Of a stretch of 64,000 nt of DNA, positions 48,263 through 58,967 are shown piece by piece (the first letter of the stretch is position 1; every line of letters begins with the position of its first letter). The notes under the pieces were generated by a model, which was given only the letters and a program-made list of their open reading frames with translations, searched no databases and was not told the DNA's origin. The translations under genes and the position numbers were made by a program. Origin of the DNA: Hemicentrotus pulcherrimus (taxonomy: Eukaryota > Echinodermata > Echinoidea > Camarodonta > Strongylocentrotidae); assembly GCA_003118195.1 (NCBI GenBank), contig BEXV01000353.1, positions 181,574 through 245,573 on the forward strand. The letters run 5' to 3'.

Positions 48263-49643
48263 GGGGAGGGGGTAAGAAGGAGATGGAGGAAAATAGAAAA
48301 AGAAAGAATGAATGGTGGAAATAAGGCTATAGTCATGAGAGCATGCTAAACTGAAAGAGGGGGAGAGAGAGTAGGCAATGTCTGAAGCATAATATTATAA
48401 AGAACACAAACGGATGAGTGATATAACCTGCCATAAACCCACGATATCATCCACGCACACCCACACGCTCACGCACTCCCTCAAACATATCGTGATGATG
48501 GTATCCATGTCTCTAGCATACTGTAATCTGCTGAGAAAACATTAAAATGACATTGAGTAATGGGGAACGAGGGGCAGTGCTTCAGGGTGGTAAAATATTG
48601 CCCATCCATGACAATAACCCCCCCCCCCCCTCCGCGCCGCTTTTCGGGATGTATCAAACGTCCAGCCGAAAAGAATAGCGAATGGACTGACATGTTCATG
48701 TAAATATATATATAGAAGGTGTGATATTTTGATATTGAGAATAAAACAGGCGGCTATCTAGCAACGAGGTATAGAAGAGAGTACTTGCCAATCCAATATC
48801 CATTACTGCAATCAGCCGATGGATGGACGGACGATCCACCAACCAACCAAGACTCTCAATTATTGATCGCATACACGCTAGCCAGGTGACACCAATACAA
48901 AACAGGAAGCGATGTGTCGAGGTCAGCATCTCCTTGGGTCACATGATGTGGTCACGTGATCAACATGCATACATACATACATAATAATCAAAACATTCAG
49001 TCACATTGCTCAAAAGCGATGTTTAATTCCCCGTGTGTGCATAATGTATACAGAGTGATTATGCAGATGTTTTTGAATGATTACATGTAAGCTTTCATCA
49101 CAATACAATGCATGCTAAGATATCATCTAACTAAGATATTGACTTACTCGTGCTTTTTATGAAAGGTAGAAACTTCGAGTTGCAACATAGTCTGGTTGCT
49201 CTAGACGAGACGGTTGAGAATCATGCTGTGTAATAGGCACTAAACTGTGCAAACACAATGTAAAGTTCCATGATCAAGTTAACCTTAAAACAAAGATTAT
49301 GTCTTCAAACTTTCCACTAAGGATTGCGTTGGGTATGATATTTGTCTTTTATCAAAGCAACTGTCGAAACAGTTACATTCTCGTTTGTAACTTTCGTTAT
49401 TCTATTTTTAAATTCAAGAAAATGGAATGGGATAAAAACATCCTAGCCCTGATAAAAAAGCATTCTGTTTAGATAATAAAGAAGTTAAAAAATAGTAATT
49501 CGTGTTAGTAAATATTATTATTGATGTGTTTGTAACAATTGATGATCAAAATACTATAATCAATATGCAATCTTCATAGGAAGATGACTAATTTTGTCAT
49601 TCAAAATACATGTAACCCTGAAACTAACGCTCTCCCTCTTTCG

Positions 49644-49683
<40 letters not shown>

Positions 49684-52600
49684 TTCTTTTTTTCTCCCCC
49701 TCTTTTTTTTCTTTCTCCCTCTCTCTCTCACTCTCTTCCATAACAATAATCTGGATTTATATTATATAGCTTAATACGATCCCGTTTTACAGATATTATT
49801 ACCCCTGTCATTGGATTCTTCCACACACAATGTCCCCATTCCCTTTTTCTATTTAAAACAAAATCTCTGTCTGTCTGTCCCTCTCTCTCTCTCTCTTTCT
49901 CTCTCTCTTTGTTTCTCTCTCTCTCTCTCTGTGTCTCTGTCTCTCTCTCCCTCTCTCTCTCTCTGTGTCTCTGTCCCTCTCCTTCCCTCCTCTATCCTTT
50001 CTCTCTCTTGTCCTCACTGGACCGAGGGTAGTGTATACACATAGGATTCTCATCATTTCACAGCTTACATGACTGAGCCTGCATGGCTTGAGACTCGGTC
50101 GCCATTACTGATTTGAGTCGCTTTCACTGTGTCGTCATAAGACTAGGAACCTCGGCACCAAGCAAGACTTTTCAAATTAAAATGATTCACATCGGTCAAT
50201 GACATGGAACATTATCCCATTGCAAGCCAGTTAGGCCAATTCACAAAAGCTTTAGATGGGTAATTGAGATACAATGTGCGTTATGAATCTTCCTTCTTTG
50301 ATACTGAACTTTACCTTTAAATGCCAATTGCAGAGGACCATAATAATTATAAGCCACAATATATTCACCCCATACATTAAATTATCAAACTGCGATTGTT
50401 AATTTGGCAATGCATGAATAGTAAGGGAATACAATTAATTCGGTTACTTTCAGAATTCATAGCACCCGATAACATGATTTATGAAGCAATGAATTTTGAG
50501 ATTTTATATATCATAATGAAACTTAAAATCTGAAGACAAAATAAAGCAGGGCGATATGGAAAACATTTTATTGAAATTGAATTATTCATATGGGAATTTA
50601 GCCATTTTATTGGCACATCGGGATTGTAATTGTTTTCAAATGGACAAATTTGTACATTGTAATGGATGTTTCATATTGCGTGATAAAGACTGCGCAGAGA
50701 GTTTTTTCGTTATTTTTTATCAATCAATTTTTATAGTCAATGTTCAGAATTCGTGTCCCGTTTACAAGTAATTGTATTATCACTAACTATTGTAGTTGTT
50801 TATGCGCATGGATATTTTTACAGGAAAGATAATTTTGTGTTGGGCATATTGTGACATTCACTCTATATCATAAAGCATGATTCGACACATTGATTTTAAT
50901 TAACTGTTCCCAACGTTAAGATATTTTCTTGTGAAACCACCCCGTCTGTTCTTCACCGAACCTACAGAATATGTCATAGCTCCAACGTCTTCTGCAAGCC
51001 GACCTTTCAACAAGACCAGACGAGCCGAATTAATTAGCAATTTCTTCGTAGTCCAGACTCCAGAGAATAACCAATCGGAACAAACTTCTCATGCCATCTC
51101 GGCAAAAGCCGGGCTAATAATAATTGTCAGAGCAATGCAGCCCTTTCCTTATACAAAAAGGCGCTCTATGTAGGAATTCAATAGCATTACAAGCAGTAGT
51201 AGAAGTAGTAGGCCTACATCAAATTGTGTATTGTTATAATCATTTTTTGTAAATCTCTAAAAGTTGTGCATATTGTAGTGTGTAGATTTGACTTTTTAAT
51301 ATCTTCTAAAATGATACATAGCACATGTATATAATTATGTAATATTTCTTTCTATGCGGGCATTTGATTTTAAGTACTAAGTTTAAGTGTAATTACTTCA
51401 TGCATCAGGAAGCCATTTTCAATTATTATTTTGTGTTTCAACACTGTATAATTCACACAAATTCACACAAATTATACGGCCCACACACTTCTTTTTAGAC
51501 AAGATTACTGTCAAAATGCATTAAGGAGAGAAAAATAGATTGGTCACTTCAGCTGTTCAAACGATTGAAGCTTCGAAAAGTTCTTTTTAGGAAGCCTAAA
51601 CTTTTACATTTGCTCACGTTTCAAAACATGTTTAATTGATTGCCGGCCTAAATGACACTGAAATTGATGAACCAGTGTTTTTGCAAGAAAACATTTCAGA
51701 GGAAGAAAATGTCTCTACGAATAACAGATTCACTCTAGAAAAGATGACAAGATAGTATGTAAACACAGCTCAATCTTCGAATGGTTTTCAAAGGTCCCAT
51801 AGACACATTTGACAAGCAAACTCTATAATCTTGATTATGAATTAGTGTATATGGGATAGGTTGCCGCTATGCTCTCCGTCTCGGGATATATTGAAGTAAA
51901 TAATTTATCTGTTGAATGTCGCATTGGCCCCACTTGTGTTACTCGTATAGAGAGAGATTCGCCTTCTGAGATGACCGCTGTGTAGCTACCATGTAAATTC
52001 ATTCCATTAGTGCATTATGCCGTGAAATTGACTGTCTATCTTAGCTTCTGCAGAGGAAGAAAATTTGCGAATAAGTCACCATACAGCAGTATACCAAAAA
52101 AGAGCGCGTTTGAAACCTGATTTTGAAGAGGTAGGGAAAGAGGCCATCTTTAAGGCGGATGGAAGAGAGGGTTAAAATGATCCTATAAAGAGACATTGTT
52201 CGACTACCTCCTTGTGTGATTTTCCCCCTTCAATAACGAATTATCAAAAAATTCTGTAGATTTGTGACCATAATTTGTAAACTCCCTCGAGAGACCAATG
52301 CCAGTAAGCAGTCAGAGCAAACATTGGCATGAACGGCCTGCCATAGTTAAGTCCAACTTAAAGTCAATATTAGTTTAGTGTGAAACACCCCTCCCCCCCT
52401 CCCCCGGGGGGATTATAGCAGGGGAAGATTATGCAACATCAAAGAGGGATGCACTAAATTATGTTGATAGAAAAAAATGGAGGTCGGGGGATGACGGTGA
52501 CGAAATTTATATTAAAAAATCTTTCACAAAGCAATGTGTGAAAAGAAAGATACAGAGGATGTAAAGGCCGAGTGTCGGGGAAATCCTGATAATGATAGGG

Positions 52601-55600
52601 GAAACTGGCGAAACAAATGTGATAGAATAAGATAAGGTAACGGTGAAAGAAGCAAAAAGAGGTACAGAGCTTCAGGAGACGAGGCCTTGTTTGGATTACT
52701 CAACATCGTATGTTTATAAATACGGAAGAAATAAAGAGAAGGGGATTGAAACAGAACAGGGCACGATCATTCCATGTTTGTTCATGTGTTTCTAATTTCT
52801 TGACGAGATACCAAATTAAGTTTATTAGTACCGACATCTTGAATAAGCCTCGGGATTCGTTCAACGCGTTGCATGTCTTGAGTGAGCGTTTCTATGCTCG
52901 CTCGTCATTCCCTATCCTAATTATTGTTGGGAAGCTAGTTTATATACACAGACTCTTCTCAGTTATATTATGTAAGACAGGGTTTGAACTAGTCATGTTG
53001 TAGACAACCTTATATGTACTGTTCTTTTCTGTAATACTGGGAAGTTGGGTAAGGATTCACTTTTGACACAATTTAATTTTTGTGACACTGGTATTAAAAA
53101 GCGTTTCTAAACTACCTCATGTGTACGTTTAACTCCATGCCTATCAATACATTTTTTTAATATCATCAGTAACTCGCTTCTGTGGAGAAGCATGGATCCA
53201 GCTTAAGATTGCGCAAGTCATGAAAGGGGTTGGGTGTAGTCTCACTCTATTTAGGTGAAATGCGAATTAACAGAGCAACCGATTAGGGGTATTATCATTA
53301 TCTTCTTTTTCACGACGTCCCCTCCCTCCCTCGATCTATACGTCCGTCATTCTATCCGTCCGTCCTTCTCTCCTTCAAGTTCCCCATTTTTCATCGTTAA
53401 CTTTTTAAGGGAACATGTTCCTGGTACCCCCTTCATATAACTACGCCACTATTATGTATATTCTAATCAGTTTTTATATTACTTTTAATATGAGAAATCA
53501 GACTTGCCGACGAAATAGGAAAGACATATACATGTGAATCGTCATGATACTTCAAGATTCACAGAATATCTAATATAGCTGTGGTTTGAATCGCAAAATA
53601 TTATTTCTATTCATCTAATTATTTTCCACCTCACATTTCCCGTGATTCAATATTTACCAGGCGTGCTCCGAAATTCAAAGCCGTAATATCCAGCAAAGTG
53701 CAAACCAATACTCGATATCAATACTGAATTCAGAATGAATAGTTCGCATTAAAAACATGTCTACCAAAGACTAAAATCATTTCGTATGTTAAAGTTTCAC
53801 TGTTTGTTTTTTGGGGGGAGCAAATTGTAGCATACATAAATAATATGGAAAGATGTATTTGGCATCCTCAGAATGAATGTACCGTCAGCTTGATTAACCC
53901 GAGATTCTGGAAAAATATTTAAGTCCATCGTCACCCAGTGATCTCCATCCATCAAAAACGTAGACGAAATGAATCGCGGCTAGCTGGTCCATACACGTTT
54001 TCTCAATGTTTCCCAGCACAAAGCAGGCTTCTGAAAATAAAAATTGAGTAATAACACAACTCAGCTCTGGTATAGTGCATATAATATTTATTAATGTTTC
54101 TATGCGCTTCCAAAGAGCTTTGGATTTATTACCTCGGCTCGGGCTATGATTGAGATTTCCATAATAGATTTTCACCGCCTTCCACTTCGCAATGTGCTTT
54201 GTATCGAGAAAAAAAAGGCGTGATTTTTAATTCAATCATGAATTATTCTCCGATAAATCCCATAGGTACACTTTCAGGAAACAATTTTCACGAAGTCGAT
54301 CTAATACATGTATTACAATCCGTCTATCTTGGTTGCTTTATGGATTGACTATACTGTACTTGGATATCATGTGTGATATAATAAATGAAATAATTTCATT
54401 ACCTGCAGGGAAACAACAGTTTCTTTAAAACAATAACCAACAAAGGACAGCCAATGTACCAACTAATGTACCAACCAGTTATGACCCAGAATCTTTTCTT
54501 AGACCTGATTTTTTTCACAGAAAGTACACATTTTGTATTACTTTATCTTCATTTTTGATAAAGATAAAGCAAATATTACAACAAAAACAACAACAATTTA
54601 TTGTGTCATGTTTAGGGAGCAAAACGTTATGGATCGTGAATCAGACTCCGATCACCATTTTTTTTTTAAAACGCTGAATGTTGAGATATTTTGTTGGTAA
54701 CATGCATGTTTTCATTTCTTCTCGCTTAAAAACTCGAGTACCCAGAAAGACACGGATATAATTCGTCTTAACAAAAAAATACTGATTTCAGTATCGCTAC
54801 AGTCATGATGCCTAGCTATATTGAATAACCAGCAGTACTGTATTTCATTTGTTATCATTGCAGATGTGATGCCAAGTGAGACATGTGGGTATATCGTGGA
54901 AAGAGGTGATCAATTTAAGTTGAGCTCCGTTGGTGATCCAGCACCCGACATTACAACCAGTGACCAGGCGGTGGCTACCTAAGTACCTTCATATCCAGCC
55001 GGTGTCGACTGTGAAATCTCCTTTAGAACCACACCAGACAAAAGGTTTTTCATGAGGATTACTCATTTCCAGCTCGAGCTCTCAGCGTGAGTATATCGTT
55101 AATTAATTAAATCAAATCAAATTAAAATCAGGTGATAAAATATTAAGTGTAAAAAACATATAAAACAATCAGTGACAGACTTGTGTTGTAAACAAAAGTG
55201 ACAGGATTATGAATAGCACAAAAGGGTTTGTGGGAAATGACCCATTGAAAATTAAACGTATAGGCCTTTACAAATATAATTGTTTTTATGTTTATACTTA
55301 TCAGTATACTTTTATCGGTGTAAACCTCTCCACTTATAATTACAAAATAATCTCAATCAATTAAAGTTGATCCTAATGATTATGAAATTGAAAAATGAAG
55401 ATGAAAACCCATATATCTATCTATCTTTATTCTATAGCTTGGAGGCCGCTGGGGCGAAAATAAAATGGACCTTGATACGCAAGTTCTCCATAACTTTCTG
55501 TCTGCGTCCACTGCTTGATGTTATTGGTCTATCTCCTAGTTGGTCTGTCCTATCTTTCTTCTCCCATTAGTTCCTCCTTGCAAGATGGTGCTTGCCAATT

Positions 55601-58600
55601 AAGCTGTTCTCCTATCTACTTACATGCCCAAACCACTGCAGCTGTCTTCTTTTCACAATAATGTTTTTTTTTTGTAATGTTCTTTATTGTGTTCATTCAA
55701 TACATCAAATCAAATCATGCATGTACTTCTGTGTTACATTATAATCATTCAATACATCAAATCTAATCATACATGTTCATCTGTGTTACGTTATATCATT
55801 CAATACATAACATCGATTCATACATTATAACATAATGGGGAAAAAAAACCCGCACAGAGTATAATCAATCTTAGTAATATCGAATGAAGATAAAAGTTAT
55901 TCTGCCACCCCCCCTCTCCCATACTAAAACAACAAACACAAAACAAAAAACAGAAAACAAAACAAACAAAAACAAAAACAAAAAAAAAATGTGATGAGGT
56001 GATCGTGATTATCTCTCGCACTTTCTCGTTGGACTTGCAGAATCGTACTCATACAATTCATCTCAAAAGCATTGATTCGCTTTTCCCATCTCAGCATTCA
56101 GACACCGTGTTTCGAAGCCATATCAAAAGACTGATGTTGCCAGAGAGCTCTCGGCAGCCTCAATCTAGATGTCATTATGATGTTCCTTTCATTCCAAAAT
56201 GGTTTCAGACTTGTGAGGGCAGATGTGACCCAAGTTTGCTGACCCATGATAATTGAAATGATCAAAGCTTTGAAGCTGTTCTCTTCCAATATTAAATGTT
56301 CTATTCTCATCGCAACCGTCTTTAGAATCTTGCTCTTCCTCATCACTGATTTCCATGCCAAGTTGCATTTTCTTCCAGTCGTCTAGTCAGGGAACTGAGC
56401 TTATCTTTTGTCCCACCAATCTGGTCGACGTCATCTTCTACCTATGCTGACCAAAACTGACTGATCCCTCAAAATCGTCAGGAGCTTCTGTCACGATATT
56501 TTCAAAGAAAATTGTAAAGATGATGTGTGAAAGAAAACAACCTTGCCTGACGCCAACTTTGGTAAAGGAAACCAATCACTAGACTCATCTCCGTGTCAGA
56601 CAGCACTGTGATATGCCTTGTACAGTGCCTCGATTGCATTCCATTTGCTGACGTTAGGCTTGCGAAGAATCTCTATCATTCCATCATGACATGAACGGTC
56701 GAATATTTTCTTGAAAGTCTATGATGAAAATAATGATAATAAAAACGAGAATGGTGATTAAACAAGATCTTCATTATTATCTGTTAATTTACATAATCAT
56801 AATACATGGAGTGGATTGACCTTCCTGCAGTTGTTGCTGATTGATGATCATGGTATTATTGAGCATTTTAATAATAATAATAATCATTGATAATGAATGT
56901 TTTTGTTTCAGCCAATGTCAAAATGACGCTCTATTACTGTACGATGGTTCAAGCTCCAGCGAGGGTCAGCTGGTGAATAACATAAGTCCTAACGGATTAT
57001 GTGGACTAACTTTGTCACTACCAAACTACTTCTATTCCAAAGGCAACGACGTGACAGTGAGATTTAAAACCAATGAGAGAAATAACAGCTATAGTGGTTT
57101 TGTGATGCTGCTAACCCCTTACCGGCTTCCAGCTGATGGTAAGTATGACGTCACAATAAAGACGTATGCCCGCTGCGCCGCATGAGGCGCCATTGGTTTG
57201 ACGAAGGGCTGCGTCAGAAGAGGCTGCTGCGGTCGTTGACGTACCATGTCAGAGTTGCATCGTTATAACAAATGCACAGGGCTGTGTACAAATTGGGTGC
57301 ATTACTGGCGCATGTAGGCCTACTTGGTATACTTCATAAATTTGATTAGCGCCCTAACGCAATCTAAACAACGCATCGTCTACGACAGGCGTATATCAAG
57401 TATGTCATAATACACACACATAAAGTGAGGGAAAACGTTACACTAAATATTGTTGGAGGCAATCATTTCAGTATTTTCCCTTGTTCCAAAATCATATCGA
57501 GTTGACACACTCAAATGTTCTAGAAGTACTCTTTAAATTTTCTAAAAGTGTTCTTTGTATTGCTGGTAACTTAAGAGTCTCACTAAAACCAATGAAATAA
57601 GAAATGTGTTTGTTCTATATCAAAGTCCCCATGTTATGATCGTACCCGTGGAGAGGCATCATGCCGTACATTCTCAATCAAACTCAAATACTCGTCACCC
57701 CCTTGGCATGTTGAACAAAATACCGTGTAACTTTCTTTTTAATAAATATAAAATAATTATAATCACCTAACCAGATTGTTTGCTTTATCATAAAATATTC
57801 ATTCTCATTTCTTTTTCTTTTTTTACTGCAGGAGCGAACTGCACAGAGGAAGAAATGACGTGTAAACTGAGTGGGAAATGCTTCACTAAAGATGCATACT
57901 GCAACAGTGTAAACCAATGTGAAGATTCGTCAGACGAACCGGGTCTCACTGCATGCCGTAAGACATATCGCAAGTTTTTGTTACTCTGTAATACAAGACG
58001 TCGGTGTTAGCATTGATTCGAAAGATATCTGAGTGGCTTAATGATGAAAATTATTGCAAATTAGTAGCTGATTTGTTATGTTTAGTTTTAGATATCGGAT
58101 TGTCTTTGTATCAGATGGACACCTATTGTGTGTTTGAAGGGATAATCTGAGCGTTTTCCCTCTGACAGATTTATAGCCAAAACATAGATAAAAATCTGTT
58201 ATGTTTTGATTACGATGACATTTATTTGATCGTCAATACTGCACAGATTGCGCTTCATATAACTGACAAGATACAGTAGCTAATCCAGGCCAATGTGATG
58301 GACACAAGGCTGAAAATTCTTTGACAAGCTAAGATAAATGAAATTAAAAAAGTTATCTCACGTTCAAATTTTTTGGTGGCACACTATTAGGGCCAAATGT
58401 GTTAATTCAGAGAAGCTTTTGTCCCATGCCCCCTATATCCGCCAGTGTCTAACTGAGAAAATGGATATTTCTCCCCCGACCTTGCGGAGAGCTTCTTGCA
58501 AATATTCAGGATTTCGTTGTGAAACTTAAATGTGAAGTAATTTAAGGATCGGTTTATCGAGAGAGTAGGATCCATACCGTAAATTATATTATATGATAAA

Positions 58601-58967
58601 ACATTGAAATATGAAATGGTAAACCAGGGATAAATCTTGATTAATCATCAATCGTAGATCCTGCGTGTAAAGGGTATTCAGAATTAAAATTTGAAATAGA
58701 ACATCACACACCCGGCCCACACTTTTTGTATTACATGTGTTCTATTGGTTGACTGATCTATTATATTTAATATTGTCTATATTCTTTTATTTTCTTTTTT
58801 GTTTTGTTCTGGTACATTTTGTACCTTTAGAAAGCTCCTCCTCTCGCCTGTATGGTAATCACATGATGGGATTGGTTCTAGCCTTATTCATCACCTACAT
58901 CTTTACTGCTGCTAATCACGTGATCTACACACCTCGTCATAGTTATACCACGGACCCTACATTCTAG
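30269..58967 (+). CDS. CUB - LDL receptor class A single-pass membrane protein (LDLRAD2-like), with an in-frame stop
   Basis: Coding exons 30269-30383, 54864-55086, 56912-57138, 57832-57957 and 58831-58967 have GT/AG borders, and phases close to 275 codons plus TAG. Order: signal peptide (~1-32), CUB-like domain (~45-185) with four cysteines and the L-L-L-Y-D-G motif, one LDLa repeat (~191-230) with six cysteines and the calcium-binding C-E-D-S-S-D-E, a short Ser-rich linker, a hydrophobic helix (GLVLALFITYIFTAA) and a ~17-residue tail. Layout and length agree with LDLRAD2; MIG-13 and Neto proteins share domains but are longer or differ in order. Function is not known from the sequence; such proteins bind extracellular ligands or receptors. 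Codon 78 is TAA (54980-54982), so this allele as written is truncated unless it is an error, polymorphism or read-through. Intron 1 spans 24.5 kb. Confidence 0.85.
30990..31512. mobile_element. MITE-like element with ~25 bp terminal inverted repeats
   Basis: The left end TAAAGGTACTATGTCCCTTT followed by TGCAG is repeated inverted at the right end (CTGCAAATGGGACATAGTAG, then CTTTA), with two mismatches. The ~470 b interior has no ORF. A TA target duplication fits the edges. Confidence 0.75.
41592..42294. repeat. Three ~170 b tandem repeat units, interrupted by a 201 b segment
   Basis: Units at about 41592-41752, 41753-41922 and 42124-42294 share GAGACTCGTGCGAATCCACT, ACGTTTAACAGGCGATCAT and TTTAATTTTACAGCATT. 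Units 2 and 3 are most alike. Between them 41923-42123 is unrelated and contains histone-type stem-loops. Confidence 0.9.
41986..42075 (+). promoter_or_regulatory. Three hairpins resembling histone mRNA 3' stem-loops plus a CAAGAAAGA element
   Basis: 41986-42001 is AGTCTT-TTTC-AAGACT, a perfect 6 bp stem with 4 b loop, flanked by CAAAC and ATACCCA. 42011-42026 is AGTCCC-TTTC-AGGACT followed by ACCAAA, and CAAGAAAGA stands at 42037-42045, 10 b after the stem. 42057-42075 is GAGTCCT-TTTTC-AGGACTC. Replication-dependent histone mRNAs end in a 6 bp/4 b loop hairpin with ACCA 3' of it, and in sea urchins a CAAGAAAGA downstream element pairs with U7 snRNA. No histone coding sequence is next to it, so this may be a relic or a chance repeat. 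Confidence 0.5.
42385..42421. repeat. 13 bp inverted repeat TTAATGTATCATT
   Basis: Arms 42385-42397 and 42409-42421 are perfect, with an 11 b AT loop; further ATTAATG motifs surround it. Confidence 0.75.
44486..44830. repeat. (TC)n / pyrimidine-rich tracts
   Basis: CTCTCT runs at 44486-44540 and 44806-44826 with pyrimidine-rich sequence between. The 214-codon open frame over 44354-44998 is a Ser/Leu repeat artefact. Confidence 0.9.
44889..45100. repeat. Minisatellite, ~34 b unit (CTAACCCACA..GATA..CCCACACTCACACA)
   Basis: Six diverged copies of CTAACCCACACGCGATAYCC plus CACACTCACACAAA. Confidence 0.9.
48236..48262. repeat. (AG)n tract
   Basis: About 27 b of AG within a longer purine-rich stretch to 48310. 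Confidence 0.9.
49648..50010. repeat. (TC)n tracts
   Basis: CTCTCT runs at 49649-49679, 49716-49736 and 49879-49980, with GTCT variants in the last. Open frames here are artefacts. Confidence 0.9.
54864..55086 (+). CDS. CUB-LDLa gene exon 2: first half of CUB domain, contains TAA
   Basis: After CATTGCAG, encodes YVMPSETCGYIVERGDQFKL and on to VAT, then TAA at 54980-54982, then VPSYPAGVDCEISFRTTP and FFMRITHFQLELSA before GTGAGT. The text after the stop is clearly CUB-like (Pro-x-x-Tyr-Pro, Asp-Cys, Phe-rich strands) and joins exon 3 in phase. Confidence 0.85.
55430..56725 (-). pseudogene. Decayed LINE reverse-transcriptase region (RTE-like), intron 2 of the CUB-LDLa gene
   Basis: Reading on the - strand from 56725 down gives pieces of a reverse transcriptase with many stops and shifts. 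VGVRQGC is at about 56555-56535. DDVDQIGGTKDKLSSLTRRL lies near 56435-56375 and matches the region of the catalytic A/F-x-D-D motif. LTSLKPFWNERNI and an LNAEMxKxxxAFE-type stretch follow. After a younger insertion, RRQLQWFGHVSR (near 55655-55620) and APAASKL (near 55447) match the C-terminal R-W-x-G-H-V and P-x-R/S-x-L ends of such proteins. Clade assignment is tentative. Confidence 0.75.
55664..55990 (-). mobile_element. Poly-A-tailed retroposed fragment inserted in the LINE relic
   Basis: On the - strand it begins with GTTTT-rich text and ends in AATAAAGAACATTAC (hexamer at 55688-55683) plus ten A (55673-55664). It splits the older LINE between its AFE and RRQLQW parts. The body contains 2.5 tandem ~52 b units with CATTCAATACATCAAATC at 55694-55830. 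Probably a 5'-truncated LINE 3' end. Confidence 0.65.
56912..57138 (+). CDS. CUB-LDLa gene exon 3: second half of CUB domain
   Basis: After TGTTTCAG, encodes QCQNDALLLYDGSSSSEGQL, then GLCGLTLSLPNYFYSKGNDV and VRFKTNERNNSYSGFVMLLT, ending PYRLPAD. L-x-x-Y-D-G, L-C-G and V-x-F-x-T-N with a following G-F are the usual CUB landmarks. Donor GTAAGT. Confidence 0.9.
57832..57957 (+). CDS. CUB-LDLa gene exon 4: LDL receptor class A repeat
   Basis: After TTTTACTGCAG, one exon holds a whole LDLa module: NCTEEEMTCKLSGKCFTKDA then YCNSVNQCEDSSDEPGLTAC. Six cysteines and the acidic D/N..C-E-D-x-S-D-E calcium site are present. It is flanked by phase-1 introns, the usual state for a shuffled domain exon. 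Donor GTAAGA. Confidence 0.93.
58831..58967 (+). CDS. CUB-LDLa gene exon 5: transmembrane helix and C-terminus
   Basis: After GTACCTTTAG, encodes SSSSRLYGNHMMGLVLALFI and TYIFTAANHVIYTPRHSYTT, ending DPTF and TAG. There is one hydrophobic span of about 20 residues followed by a short tail. A GPI signal is a weaker alternative because the tail after the helix is polar. Confidence 0.85.

Larger units (their letters stand above)
30384..54863 (+). other. Intron 1 of the CUB-LDLa gene (24.5 kb)
   Basis: No further exon could be supported inside. Apart from the repeats listed separately, long parts read as unique, AT-rich DNA (about 32.5-37.2, 38.5-41.5, 42.5-44.4, 45.2-48.2 and 50.1-54.8 kb) with many TAAT cores, such as 34790-34860, 46140-46210 and 50400-50460. 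Regulatory content is possible but not shown. G or C runs at 30757, 37411-37430, 38309-38319, 48612-48621 and 52390-52411 mark hard-to-sequence points; a single N lies at 32999. Confidence 0.6.

Noticed and set aside
50931..51173. 80-codon open frame
   Set aside because: Balanced composition but no known motif, splice context or neighbour support.
54971..54998. A mini-intron (GTGGCT..TCCAG, 28 b) that would remove the TAA in the CUB exon
   Set aside because: Far too short for normal splicing, has a weak donor, and its removal would shift the frame (28 is not a multiple of three).
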